Shown here piece after piece: positions 10,481-24,800 of a DNA stretch of 64,000 nt. The DNA is taken from the NCBI GenBank assembly GCA_030141605.1, contig JAQGDQ010000224.1, positions 299,838 through 363,837 on the forward strand, in the 5' to 3' direction. The notes beneath the pieces were generated by a model that did no database searches, was not told where the DNA came from, and worked only from the letters and a program-made list of their open reading frames with translations. The translations under genes and the position numbers were made by a program. Every line of letters starts with the position of its first letter. Within the stretch, counting starts at the first letter, position 1. Source of the stretch: Tubiluchus corallicola. Taxonomy: Eukaryota; Priapulida; Priapulimorpha; Priapulimorphida; Tubiluchidae.

Positions 10481-11734
10481 ACTTGTTCACCATTTAAAAA
10501 TTGAAAAATCTTTATAATAATGATTACTAAATTATCGTAATGATAATAATCATATCGTTAACCATTTTTAATCATTACTAGGTCAATTAAGACCTAGCAA
10601 AATGTAATTAAAATTCACAGATGGACACGTTTAAATAGTAGCCGAGCATAGTCGATATTGCCAATTTACCATTCTCATCTTCATCATCATCATCTTTTTC
10701 TTGTTCATCATCATCATAATTTTCACAATCATCATCATTATTCTCGAGAAATTTTTTTTAAAAAAATATCAAAGGTTTTGTCTCCTTGCATTACATTTTA
10801 ATGATGATCTTTTCTTTTATGTTGATTTAAGCATCTGAACATTTTGTTGACAGACTTTGATGCACGGATGTGCAGATACAAACATAGTTTTTATACTGAC
10901 TCTATGGTAATTGTAAGCATCTAGAAAAAAGATGATGCAGCCTGGAATACTTTGTTTTTTTCTAGAAACAGTCGAACCCGATCGCTTTCTGAACAGTGAA
11001 TATACAGTTTTCGTTTGTAGAATAACGTATGAATAAGGTATGAAAACATTTTTTTATTTATTTTTGTTTTCTTTGTTTATTTTTTATCTTCCGTTTTCTT
11101 TCTTTAATCTCTTCCATCCCTTTTACTGGTGACTTCTGTGATGTTCCTTTGCTTTTTGTGTTAGTATTCCATGTAAATAAATTCGAATTAAACCAACTAA
11201 AGTTACGTTGCTCGATGGTTTGATGTAAAGGTGATACTTATTGCCGAAGACTGCAATTCAAGGCAGTAATTTTGAGTTCAAGAAATGGGAATATTAATTT
11301 TGCTCTTATTTGCCTAAGTATTTTACCCTTTTTTCCAAGTTATAATAATAGTATTAGTTTGTATTTTAATGAATAAGACATTCTTGAACGACAGTATTAT
11401 TTGCTTTATTTTGGTAGGGAGATTTTAGACAGACATTTTATTTATCTTCTCATTTACACCAGAACACAAATAGACTATTATTGCTATAGTTATTAATTAA
11501 ACAGGATGAATGATGTATGAAGGAAAGAGTTTGTGGGGTGCAGGAGAAAGGGTAGCGAAAGACCAATTGGTCATCAAGTCAGCTACCCAAGTAAACATTT
11601 AAATAAAATGTTTACGTGTCTGATTATTTCATCTCAGTATCTGACTAGGCTTGTTCTGATATCGATCGTAGATTGGATTATTTTACAGTTTCGTTCATCT
11701 TCAATTGTTTCAATACAAAATGTCGTGATATATT
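10481..11734. other. Spacer with CAT-rich microsatellite
   Basis: No gene. A TCATCATCATC-type simple repeat lies at about 10672-10745. A conserved hairpin motif lies at 11551-11587 and is listed separately. Confidence 0.4.
11551..11587 (-). ncRNA. Double-stem hairpin motif, copy 1 (putative LINE 3'-UTR element)
   Basis: The outer stem is GGTAGC/GCTACC and the inner stem GACC/GGTC, 37 bp in all. The same architecture with different paired bases occurs at 35968, 41173, 42764 and 53617. Orientation is taken as minus because the 53617 copy follows a minus-strand LINE coding remnant. Confidence 0.55.
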
Positions 11735-12215
11735 GTGCACATTGAGAAAGTCGCTAACCAAAGGATTGGTCTAATCAAAAGTGCCACAGTATGCTGCAAA
11801 GCCAAAGTCTTCATTCTTTTGTACAAATCACTAGTTAGGCCTGTCTTAGAGTGCGCGGCTTCTGTTTGGTCTTCTCAGTTTTCTACTATCATCTATGCTT
11901 ACGGTTTTCCCAAGGATTTCGACTGGGACAGTGTTTCTACTTTAGAACAGCAAAGGGCAACAATTGACTTAGTTAATGCATATGAAGTAATAAATGAGAA
12001 CTGGCACATCAATCCAAATTCTTTTTTCTATCGCCCATACAGACAACTTGAAGGTCATGGTCATAAACTCTTTGTTCCATCTGTCATGTAAAATATTCAT
12101 TAACATTTCTTTATTAACAGAGTCGTTCTTCGTTGGAACAAACTGTATGACAATGTTGAAAGATCAGATTCCATAAACAAATTTAAATCAGCGGAGGTGT
12201 GCACCCTGTGCCATA
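11735..12215 (+). pseudogene. LINE reverse-transcriptase C-terminal fossil
   Basis: The plus strand reads KVANQRIGLIKSA, LLYKSLVRPVLECAASVWS and LEQQRATIDLV. After a frame change comes RVVLRWNKLYDNV ... SINKFKSA (about 12119-12190). These are the thumb/connection and C-terminal motifs of LINE RTs (YKSLVRP-LEYA-VWS, RRA, RVV-WN-LP, VN-FK). It is degenerate and noncoding. Confidence 0.75.
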
Positions 12216-12267
12216 ATACTAGCTCACCTAATCTGTTTGAAGGTAAGTGTAACACTCTACTATAAGA

Positions 12268-12718
12268 CAGTCAACCTCGGGTTTAAGGTACTCGCTTATA
12301 AGGGACCACCAACTCCGGTCCCGATTTTTTGTAACGTTTTTTCTATGTAAAAGTCTTCGTATATAAGCTACTCGGATATAAGGGACAATATCTTCAGGTC
12401 AGGCGTAATAGAAACCCAGGTAAATCACCTCGCATATAAGGGACCCTATGATCAAAGCGAAATTGATCGATTTTTAACCTCAATTTTTCGCAAACTCGGC
12501 CTTTAAAAAGCTCGGTTTCTGCGGTCACATAATCTCGCATCACTGAAGTAGCTTCCTACATACCGTTTGCACTGAATGTGTAGTAACAATCCATAAAAAT
12601 ATGGGTAAAAGTACAGAAATGTACAGGTCTAGATACACCCTCGGGCTATAAGGGACATCGGATATAAGGGATGGTTTTTTCCGGTCCCGAGGCTATCCCT
12701 TATATCCGGGGTTGACTG
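12268..12718. mobile_element. Pogo/Tigger-like MITE with inverted ends
   Basis: The left end CAGTCAACCTCGGG...CTTATAAGGGACC and the right end GGTCCCGAGG...GGGGTTGACTG are imperfect inverted repeats of about 30-45 bp. The interior repeats the motif 'ATATAAGGGAC' several times. The right end is followed by TA, fitting the TA target of Tc1/mariner/pogo elements; the left TA copy is not clear. No transposase is encoded. It ends only 48 bp before the DBR1 start codon. Confidence 0.7.
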
Positions 12719-12766
12719 TACATGACATTGTAATTGCTGTTTAACGTTTAGGCTTCAAGGAACATC

Positions 12767-12856
12767 ATGAAGATTGCTGTAGAAGGATGTTGCCATGGAG
12801 AATTAGACAAAATTTACGAGACGGTGAAATACATAGAACAGCAAGATCAAATAAAG
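12767..12856 (+). CDS. DBR1: DBR1 coding exon 1
   Basis: 30 codons from ATG to donor GTGAAA, phase 0. It carries Cys8 and His10 (GCCHGELD). An acceptor-like TTAG at 12748-12751 upstream suggests the coding exon may follow a noncoding first exon, but the upstream exon is not identified. Confidence 0.9.
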
Positions 12857-15800
12857 GTGAAATGATTTTGTGACTTAAACTTTATTTATTTCATGTTTTG
12901 GTGGTTATACTTTTTGAATAGTTCTTTACTTTAGTTGTTTTTGATTTGACTTTATTTAAGCTGGAACAATGTTAAAATGCATGAAAGTCCCACATAGAAT
13001 CGGGCCCCACTGGGACGAACGGGGGGTGAAAAACTTCCAAAAATTGCCATTTTTCAGCCGTTTTTGCAAAACGTTACCTCTTATTTCTGAAGAACGGGGG
13101 TGGTGCTGGGTATGGATAGATAGCCCGTTCAGCGGTGGGTGTAGTATGCATATTTAGAATATGCGAGAGGACCACGGCGTCCCGCAACGGGCATTTTCCC
13201 CGGACCCAACTCGCGATTTTTTCGAAATTTTGACCAAACAGCCTGCAGAAAAAACGTTCTAACGGCGCCTGGTGGGACTTTCGTAAGGAGATATATAGGT
13301 CTTTAGAAAGAGCAAGAACAGGGCTACACGATGGTGTGGGCTGCATTTTAGGACACGTCCACCAAAAGGAGTACCGACGAGTTAATTAGATGTTCTATTT
13401 TTGGCAATTTTCGCTTAGAAAACTGCTGATGCAATGCCATTGTTCTGACGTCATCCATTGTACTCTGTCTATAACCTTATCACTTTAATTCAGTAAAAGC
13501 TGCTGCTGCTGGCTTTGCATTAGATAAACAAACGGACACTAGGTAGAATGTTTGCGCAATTTTGATTATAAGTGTATTTATACGCAATTTTTTTGCAGGG
13601 CCTTTGCTATCAATTAATTAATTTATAATACGTTTACATATATCACTTGCTGACAGTAAACTTGATACCTGCGCCTGAAATCAAATAGGCCTCTCATTTT
13701 TGGGCTTTATGTAGAGTTACGCCTGTATAATTTATAACGTTGTAACATGTTATTTCTCTTTCTCTCATTCACTAACTCTTTCAATCAGCAAGCTATTGAT
13801 AGACATTTTTCCAAATTTATATAACAGTCGTTAGAATAATGTAGATATCTGTTTTCAGAAAAAAAGGCCAAAGACGTAATGACAAGTGAATCTCCAAAAT
13901 ATATGCAGAGCATTTCTTACAGTGGCCACTAATTCATTTACAGATCAGACTCATTGACACTTATTTACCTATAGACAAGCGCATACAGTGACCACTGAGC
14001 TATTCGTCTTCTCTAACGTGTTACAAATCTGTTTCTTATCTTACTAACTTTCCATAGTGCTAAATGTAGCAAAAAGTGCTATTCAGGCTATGTTTATATA
14101 TGATCAATTGCAATGCTTTGACCCTATAATAAACTACTGTACAGTGCCGTAAGACTTACCTGTCTTTGTCATAAAATAAATGTTCATTTCTCATTCTGGC
14201 TAACTCTTATCTTTGATAAACATTACGATGAAAAACATGCCATAAACACATTGACCCTTGCACCTTGCTATGGTATAGAATAGTTATTTCGTCAACATGT
14301 TATCACAGATAGCTTAGGGTGAATACACGTCTTCAAGAATTTGATCTGTTACCAAGCAGAACACATTTTCTAACATATAGTTGAATAAGCAAATAATATT
14401 ACTCTTAGCAAAACAGTGTCATCATGTATAATCGTGACCAAAGACTACAAGACAGAACTCGCGGTGAAACAGAGCTTACAAAAGCCATTGCAGCTGGTGA
14501 TTATAATAAAGCAATGAAGGAAATTAGCGCTCACAGAAATGAGGAATACTTGAACGAAGGACCAGACCACTACTCCCCACTTTACATGATTCTTGGAAGT
14601 GGTCGTGAAAAGATAATTCATCTTCCTTTGGCAAAGAGTTTAGTTGAACATGGAGCAAACTTAAACCTGCAACTTGACATGATATCTGGTGATACTCCAT
14701 TCAACGCGCTGCTTTTCTTATATCTAAGATGGGAATTGTACCATGTTCGTTATTCAGTTCCCATTATTGGATTAGACTGGCAACAAATTCATCAAGAAGA
14801 AATATATAAAGAACAAATAGAAACGCTCATTCGGCTCTTCATCAGCTATGGGGCCGATGTTAATGCAACTTATAGAGGTGCCCCTATTATTCACGCTCTT
14901 GTATATGAAATTCCATGTGAGACAAAGCTGTTGCGGTTACTATGTGAAGCGGGTGCAGACGTCAATGTAAAAGGCCATGTTTATTTACTTTTACCGTGTT
15001 TACCTCTTGTTGTAAGCTATTGTGTTCCTCTGCATTTAAGCATGTGTCACGCAGATTTTACAACAGCAAGAGAATTGATCCACTATGGTGCAAAGACAGG
15101 AATTAGAGCAACTTTAGAATTATCAATTTAGCGGGAGAAGGATGGAATTTTCTCCTCTCATGTTCTTCCTCATCAGGCAAGGACTTCTCTCATATTATGA
15201 TCAAAATCAGAAATACAAAGAGAAATATAATCACTTATCTTCACTAGTAGACAATGGTTTCTTTGACGATTCAAGCATTGAAAATGAACTTAAGGAACAA
15301 TTAAAGTACTTTCCAGAGTTTAGAATCTGTGCGGATATCCAAAATCTAGTTGGAAAACTGTATGGTTGTGCTACTAGTGACTTGAAGCAACTGTGTGTTA
15401 GAGAACTGGCAAAGAAAATTAGCTTTGATGATACATCTGCCTCTAAACTACAGCAACTAGTTGTAGACTTACATTTGCCTACTATTCTTTTAGATAGGCT
15501 TTATTTGGAAGCTTTCAAGTATCAAATGCCCTCTAATCTTGTTAAAAAGTTGTAAAAATGTTTGATATAGCAATTTCAAAAAAAGACGTTCATAAACGAA
15601 TTTGTCTCGACAATGAGTAAAATTCTCAAAACTCATGAACCATGTATAGTAATTTCTGTAGGATTCGTGAATGATTTAATTTGCCGCAGGTAGAATTTTG
15701 CGTAGATTGTAAGTTGTGGAGAGTGTGAATTTAAAAAATAAAATGGGTTGTGTATCCATTGCGTAGTACATAATTATGACAACAAATATTATTTAATTTT

Positions 15801-18800
15801 ATATAATTATATAGCACAACTCTTGCGTAATATTAGAATGGCGAGCATAACCATTAGCCTGTGTTTATTCCAGAATACCATTTTCTAGTATGTCAGTTAA
15901 CACATTGTTACCAGATATAACATATATCTTCACTATACCAGACGATTTTGTAGAATAATATATACACTGTACCTGGATTTTTATAATAAGTTGCATGGAT
16001 GCTGAAATAAAAAATTATTTTATGCACTACTACATGGATTCAGATTATAAACTACTTATTTGGTAATTTATGCTTTAATTGTACAGTAAAATAATAATGA
16101 AAAAACTCTGCTGATAATGTTCGTGTGGAGACATAAATTACATACTTTTACTTTGTTACAATAACTGTAGTCATGGTATGGCCTGCATGTTGAGTCAAAT
16201 ATATCTGAATAAGCACTGATTTTATTTTTTTTTGTGATAATAAATCTTTATTCATAAAATAAATAACATATGTACAAAAGAGTGCTTCTTTTCGTTTACC
16301 ATTGCATCATAAACTATATCGTCAAACAAGGAAAGTTGTTTTACCTAACCATGCAATAACACCATACAGTGTAATCGGCAAAATGGCAGTTTTATAAAAA
16401 AAAATTTGCAGTCGCAGTAATCATCATATCTCTGCATTTACTAAAGAAATTTTATTTTAATTTCAGCCATCTGCTCAAACTTTTTATGTACATTAACAAG
16501 AACTGAAAACAAAAAATAATAAAGTTGGATACCAAAATCTAAACAAAACAATACAATTATTCAGTAATTAGGATTATTATATGTAGTAGTTTCGAATGGG
16601 GTCTTATTAACAGGGAATTTGACCAAGGTTAGTGAGTAAAGTTAAAAACTGAGAGTATGGAAAGAAAAAAATAAGCATCAAAAAAGTGTAATATAGAAAA
16701 ATTTATGAGAAAAAGTAAGTATGAGAAAGAGCAACAGTTACTTAAGAGATGAGGAGAAAAAAGAAAAGAAAGAAAAACTTGCTAGCTTGTTTAATAGTCT
16801 TACAAATTATGTTCTACAGGTATGTTCATTTAGTAAGATTTTTGTGTATTTTTTGTAAGCATTTTTGAATCTGAATTCAAATTCAGTTTTAAGGCTTTTT
16901 TGGTGACTTTTGAATCATGAACAAAAGGCATTCACGATATGATGGTGCACATACTTTCACTTTGTTCCATAGTAAAACACTAACAATTTGTTTAAAAATT
17001 GTGCACAGACAGAAATGGCAGGTAAATTGTGCTAATTGCATGCTGATTCTAACATTTTAATGATAAAAAATGCATGTAGTTGAAGTACTGAATTACTAAA
17101 ATCCATAATTCTAGGTTCTTCGAACTAAAAAAACTCATTCGAACAGTTGACACTAATTTGAATGGTGCTCACCCTTGATAGTGGCCATTGGTGTGTCACT
17201 ATTATTGATCGTTCTTTTAATACACTGAATTCAGCGTCCATTACTACCGCTGGCATCCTTCTGTCTCGGAAGACAAATGGAATGTGCGCCAAGAGAGTCC
17301 GATCCTTGAACGTCTCCAGGGCGCATGCCTGGGCAAGGTGTATGGAGATTCTGAGTTGCCCAGACAACATGAACCCCCTCTCTTCCTCCCTGGTGTAGTC
17401 CAAAGGAACATGGAGCGATACGTTTGGCACCAGGTTGGCTGCAGGAGCTGCCGGAGTCAGTGAGCATGCTGCGCTGGTCCACCTTCGGGGCTCCACTCCT
17501 GATTTGGAAGGTTTACTCCTCTACACATGGCCATTGGGTCACTTGACCTCTTCCACCCTCTAGCCGTTGACTGTTTGTACAGCTCCTCCGCCTAGTGTCG
17601 AGATACAGTGTAGGCATCCCGCATGCCTACAGCACCTGGTATTCCTAGGCGGTCCCCCATCCAAGCAGTAACCAGGCTCTACGTTGCTTAACTTCGGTGA
17701 TCAGACGACAACCGGTGTTTTCAACGTGATTTGGCCGTAGTTATATAATACATACTAGTCTTTTATAGTCATTAATGTTTTAAATAATATGAATGCCCTT
17801 AAAAATGCTTCAGAATTTGTTAAGTCTATTTGATGCCGACAGGTGTCAGTATGAGTCGAGGGCGTTTGCCATGATTTTGTGAATCAATAAAGTGTCATTG
17901 TCTGTTCAATAAGCTTTTTCTATGCTGTGTCCTTAGCAGTTTCCATGGTAACAGAGAGTAGTTTCCCGCGATCTTAAAAATTTACCAGTTATCAATTATT
18001 TCAGGCGGCACTTATGTTGTCGGCCAAACTACTCTCTGTTACCATGGAAACTGCTAAGAACACAAAGCTTATTGAGGAGACAATGATAACACTTTGATAC
18101 ATAAACTCATAAAATCATGAGTTTTCATTATAATGTTAGATTGACTTGTTGTTGTGCTGCGGTGACTTCCAAGCTGTGAGAAATCGTTCAGATTTGACAA
18201 GTTTAGCTGCTCCTGCAAAGTACCAACTATTAAACACGTTTTACAAGTAAGTAGTATTCTGTTTAATATTTCACTATGTACAGTATGTGAACGGCAGCCG
18301 TGATTTGAAAATTCATCTTATAAGTACACTTTATTTTTTCAAAAGTTTTAAGCAGGGGTGTGCAAATTATCTGACTAGCCGGGCCACATTAAACTCTTCC
18401 GCAATTCCTGTGGGCCAGAGGCAGTTTGGTCAAGGAGCCAAGTACAGAACGGCCTAATAACGATTTTTTTGCATCCAACCTGCGTACATCATTACTACTA
18501 CACTCAAGAAACTATTTTAGAAGTTATTAAAATTTATATTACAAACCATATATTTCTACTTTCAGGACAGATAGTGGTAATTTCATTACAATGCATATTA
18601 GTAATGTGTATCACACAGTCTGTGTAGCTGTGACATTAAGCTACAACCGTCTTGTAAGTGTTAATGGCATCCGATCTAGTAGAAAAAACTACCCGCTCTA
18701 TCTTTGGGATCGTGGCACGGACTTCACCTGGATACACTCAATTAATCGCCCGGGCCGCACTTTCATTAGGTTGACAAATCTCTTCGCGGGCCGCACAAAT

Positions 18801-21800
18801 TCCCTTGGCGGGCCGCAAGTGGCCCGTGGGCAGCTGTTAAACTTTCAAAGCTACTCGCGGCTCAGCGAATCCATTAAGACTGGCACAGGTGCCTTTTTGT
18901 CACATTTTTGTGGCCGAGAAATAGGCGTAGTACCGTGATAAGCATAATCATGGACTACACTGTTCATCTGTGACATCAGTGTGAAGTAGTACTCATTTTC
19001 GTGACATCACGTCAGCGTGTTATAGAAACCTTTGCTTACGCAGACATGCAGGGAAGATATCTACCATTTTACAAACTGTGGTTAGTTTGTGATGTAAGCA
19101 ATAGCTGTGTTCGGTTGCCATTAATTACTTTCCTAGGTAATTATGCAAATATTAGTAACAATTGCCAACTTTTATAGGCAAGATAATGTATATTTTGGAC
19201 AGTAAACTAAAATGAGATTGAGTCTAAACAATCGTTCAGTTTTCCTTTAAGATTTGGACAATTTTCTCAAGAGGCTTTGCATTTGTGAAGCAAAGAGTCT
19301 CATCTTTTCTTTGTGATTTTAATTATTATTTTGATGGGCCTTTTCAACTTTTTGAAATTCATTAATTAACTTACTTAACAGGTTATCCTGCTTGCACGTG
19401 TTTAATAATCAAAATGAAACATTTACAGGTATTACTCAGGTGAGAAGACCGCACCTGTACTGACAATATTTGTAGGAGGAAATCACGAGGCATCGAATTA
19501 CTTAGCGGAACTACCTTATGGAGGTTGGGTCGCCCCGAACATCTACTACATGGGTACAAATATCTAAAAATATTTGAATTTTTAAATAAATACGTGGCCA
19601 AACTGGCCATATATATTAATTTTGTGCCACATGTTATTTAGTACCAAATATATTATGTTTCTTACAAAGAGTTAATATTTTTATTCTAGTCGACACCTCA
19701 AAACTAAGTGTATGGTTAGACATGCTTTCATGGAATAATTGTATTTTGCACTGCACATATCTAGTAGCTACAGTTTGTTTTTATTAGCTAAATTATAGAG
19801 CGCAGCCTGATAAACTTTAGTTTCTAAACTCAGTAATGTCAACCAGCTTTTATGCTAAACTTAAATTTTGTAAAAAATTGTTTAGTTATTAATTTCTTAA
19901 GCCGATACTAAGATAGTTATAATAATAGTAGTACTATTATTACTTAATAGTACTACTATTACTTAATAGTACTATTATTACTTAATAGTACTATTATTAC
20001 TTAATAGTACTATTATTACTTAATAGTACTATTATTATTATTATCTTTATTTAAAGTTGGCTTTTTGGATGAACAATTAACACGTGGAAGTTGGAATTGT
20101 ACATTGTAGTTAGGTGCTGCCATCTATGTGCTAATCTTGTTACATTCTACCAGCTGATTTACCTTCAGTATAATTGTATGGTCCAGTGAGTACATACACA
20201 CTGGTCCTCTCCCTATCTAACATTAATGGTTGTTGTGAAGCCTGTGCAACTCTGCATATGTCAAGTTTATTGTACATTGTAGTTAGGTGCTGCCATCTAT
20301 GTGCTAATCTTGTTACATTCTACCAGCTGACTTACCTTCAGTATAATTGTATGGTCCAGTGAGTACATACACGCTGGTCCTCTCCCTATTTAAAATTAAT
20401 GGTTCTTGTGAAGCCTGTGCAACTCTGCATAGTTCAAGTTCTACACCTGAATACCTGGCTGTGAAACAGGTTTTACTGACTGTTTTTGCTTTCTAGTTTT
20501 TGCTCAATGTTCAGTGCAGCAGTTTTCTATAGTTTAATAAACACTTTTCTGTTGTGTGCAGTGCAAATATTATTATAGATTTTAGGTTCCTATCCATACT
20601 TCTCTGTGTCTAAACTCAATCATAACAAAGTGACTGAACAACAATTTCAAAAATGACTTTCACAACACAAGCTCCAAAGAGGTTTTGTCCCGACTGTAAA
20701 TAACAATCTACAACTACATAACAGTAGGGGTGAACATCGAATGTTCGAATTCGATTCGAACGAGTTTTTTTATTCGAATTCGTTTCGAACCTAAAATTAT
20801 AGATTCGAAAAATTCAGCACTATACGCACATGCGTTTTTTATCATTAAAATGTTTGAAGCAGCGTGCAATTAGCGCAGTTTAGCTGCAGTTTCTGTGCAA
20901 AATTTTTAACAGACTAATAATGGCTTTACTGCTGAACAAAGTCAAGCAATATGCACGATCTTTGTAAGAGTTAGTTTTTATTAATGGTTCGAAAACTTGT
21001 TCCCAAACCTTTCAGACGTAATTCGAATTCGATTTGCATTCGAAATACCAAAATTCGGTTCAATTCGAATTCGAAAGTCACAAATTCGATGCGAATTCGC
21101 TTTTTGGTCACCCCTACATAACAGAGACTATTATTACCCCACTTTTGCCCTAAATACCACGTGCCAGGCAGGGCAATAGGTGGTATCCTTTAAAATGTTA
21201 AATTTTCTGGTATTACCCAGCTGCTGTATCGAACTCACGACCTCTCAGATGGAAAATGGACTACTATAAACCGTCTGGCATAACTGTTCAATTATTCATT
21301 GTTCAATGTTCATATTCGGATATTCATTCTGTTGCCTTTGTTTTGTTTAAGACACTGGTTATCAAATTCGTTTCATTTCCTAGTAATGAATTTTTTTCAA
21401 AATTGTCTAGCTATGTGTGAAGAATATGAAAGAATATATAAGCATATTTTTATGCTATCTTCTTGCAACAATATCTTTCTAAATCACATATTTTTTCATA
21501 ATTTCGCGTAATAAGCCCTTTTGCAGTTTCGATATGCGCATGCGCCGTTGCTGTAGGTCAAAGGTCAAGTGTACCGTAGCAATGCGTCTAACTACAACTG
21601 TCACGTGACGTGTGTAAAGCAAAGCTGTCTACCGCATCAGTTCAGTAACTTTATTTGTTTTACTTGGGCTTTACTTAATTATACATTAGTGTGTGCATAG
21701 GATGATTTACTAGTATGTTCTTGCTTGGGAACAAGAAATAATGAAGGTTTTAGCTAGCTGTTAAAACTGTTGCCATTACAATAGCATGGGCTGCGAAGCG

Positions 21801-24800
21801 TTGTCAAGTGTACGCAAATGCGTTGTCTGGCACACTTAATCTTTGACCTTTTCACGATCATCATCAATCGCTGGAACTGCGAAAAGGCTTATTTAGTAAG
21901 TGTTAATTGTTTTGTTTAGGATATGCGGGAGTAATTAACTATGGTGGACTTCGCATAGCCGGCTTGTCGGGTATTTATAAAGGTCCAGATTACTTGAAAG
22001 GTCATTTTGAGAAACCTCCATATTCGGAAGACACAAAAAGAAGTGTGTATCATATCCGTAACCTTGAAGTGTTTCGACTCAAACAGGTAAAACTCAAACA
22101 GTATAACATAAAAGCCACTTCTCTACAAAGTGACTTAAAATAAAAGCCTTAAAGGAAGGAACAAGTTATTCAGTATGTTGGGTTTATTTTACTGTTATCA
22201 CTTAAACTGTTTGTGGTGTGCTAAAGGAAAGAACAAGTCATTCAGTATGTTGGGTTTATTTTACTGTTATCACTTAAACTGTTTGTGGTGTGCTAAAGGA
22301 AAGGACAAGTCACTCAGTATGTTGGGTTTATTTTACTGTTATCACTTAAACTGTTTGTGGTGTGCTAAAGGAAAGAACAAGTCATTCAGTATGTTGGGTT
22401 AGTCTACTGTTATCACTTAAACTGTTTGTGGTGTGCTAAAGGAAAGAACAAGTCACTCAGTATGTTGGGTTTATTTTACTGTTATCACTTAAACTGTTTG
22501 TGGTGTGCTAAAGGAAAGAACAAGTCACTCAGCATGTTGGGTTTATTTTACTGTTATCACTTAAACTGTTTCTGGTGTGCTAAAGGAAGGAACAAGTCAT
22601 TCTGTATGGTGGGTTTATTTTACTGTTATCACTTAAACTGTTTATGGTGTGCTAAAGGAAAGAACAAGTCACTCAGCATGTTGGGTTTATTTTACTGTTA
22701 TCACTTAAACTGTTTCTGGTGTGCTAAAGGAAGGAACAAGTCATTCTGTATGGTGGGTTTATTTTACTGTTATCACTTAAACTGTTTGTGGTGTGCTAAA
22801 GGAAAGGACAAGTCACTCAGCATGTTGGGTTTATTTTACTGTTATCACTTAAACTGTTTGTGGTGTGCTAAAGGAAAGGACAAGTCATTCAGTATGTTGG
22901 GTTTATTTTACTGTTTTCACTTAAACTGTTTGTGGTGTGCTAAAGGAAAGGACAAGTCATTCAGTATGTTGGGTTTATTTTGCTGTTATCACTCAAACTT
23001 AGAAAAATAGAACGAAGAAATTTGTAAAAAACCATGTATAGAACCATGTATATTCTACCTCTGAATAGAAATTTTTAAGCCTCGTGGTTGCCGCCATTCA
23101 CTTGAAAATCATGACATAACTGGGAGACTTCGTGAGTTTTCCCGAGCGCATCCTGGCTTTCCGTAAATGCGCCCTGCTTAAACTAATTCAAACTTCTACA
23201 GCCTACCTAATGTTCATGCAAAAATATTACAAAATTATCTATCTATTTTTAGTAAAAACTTATTATACTTTTGACAAAGATTGACAGTGCACTACTTTTC
23301 TTCAAGACGAATGACGTCACTGGAAGAAGAATGGGTATTGAAAATGGGAGCGTCCAAGCATGAAATGATCGAGACTTTAAAGTGATTTTACTAATTACAC
23401 GAGACGCTTATTGCAGTTTTATTACTAAATCCTTCTAAAATTTTTTGTGAACATTGAAATAAGCCTTACCTCCTAGAATGCTTGACTTCTCCTTTAAAAG
23501 TTTCCAAGTTGCGAAGTATAATATTAGTTTTTGGCATTCTTTGCATTTTGCTCACTGCTTATGGATATTTTCTCGCTTTAGTTAAAAAAATAAAACGTCT
23601 TTAAATCTTCATATTTTTGATGAAAATTGTGCAATTAGTAAGTTAATGATATCCAGAATTAAGATCTCTGTTGGCTTGTTGTATCGTATATAATTAGTGC
23701 CACCTGCTGGAAAATAGTTATAAGTTTATTTATTTCCACTCTGCATCTAACAGTTATAATAAAAATACAGATAATTTCACTGAAGTAAATATAAATATAA
23801 ATGCAATATAATCCAGAAATTACAAAAGAATTACAGAATAATTTTGATGCATACAGTTTGAGCCTAAAAGCATAGCTTGACAGGCCAAACTGTACGTGGA
23901 AATCTTAAATAAGTGATTAATAATTGAAATAATGATAATATATACATAAAAAGTTGGGGGGGGGAGTAGTGAATGAAAAATGAAATGGAGCGAGAACTAA
24001 GAAAAACTGTGTCTCCTCTATTCCTCTCACAATAAGCGGCTCTTGGCATTTTATACTGTGTAGATATTTTCAAGGTCGCCAGCAGGCGGAAGCACTGAAG
24101 CACGTACAGCCAGAGAATTTCTTAAATTATAAATTTTTTTTGTAGGTAAATAAAAAATTTTTAGCAATAAACCAAGAAACGCATCAATCCTTGTTTCTCT
24201 GGGCAATGATGAGTTTTAAACTAGTGAACTTGCCTTAAGAAACAGCTTCTAGCAACCGCATAATGGTCTAAAATGCAGTAAAATACACGTGTGGCCGAGA
24301 CGTTCTGTCGTTTAGCTGTGTCTGGTGGGAAAAATTAGCACGCATGCAACTTTTGTATGGACAGTGGTCAGTGGGTGGACTGTAAACTGAACAGTCTCAA
24401 ATCAGTTTTACGTTTGACTGTCCACATTTTGCTGGATAGATAATCTTGACACTAAATAAATTAAGCTTAACTAATGGGTCATCCGCATTGCAGTATATTA
24501 CGAACTTGCTTTTAACATATATGAATACTACAATAGAATACAATGAATATTACCTGGGTAAATGTAGGTAAAATGTATTTATTAAAGCAGAATTTTTCAT
24601 GTTTAAGGAAGTCTGTGTACCAGAATTTAGATCTCATTTGAGGCCTCCAAATTGTGCTTAAATACAGGAAAATTCCTTGTTGGCCGGGGTTCCTCCCTGG
24701 TGCCCGCTGGGGGAGTTTACAGACCCCCCAGACCTCCTAGCTGCTTGTGTGTCAGGTTTTTTAAACTCTGCCGGCGCCCTTGGATATTTTATTTTGTATG

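Noticed and set aside
17625-17740. 5S rRNA gene on the minus strand
   Set aside because: Diverged, fused to a 370-bp body and present three times with the same body: a SINE head.
22175-23010. Open frames with a 24-residue repeat
   Set aside because: A 72-bp minisatellite inside a DBR1 intron; unit length divisible by three keeps the frame open.
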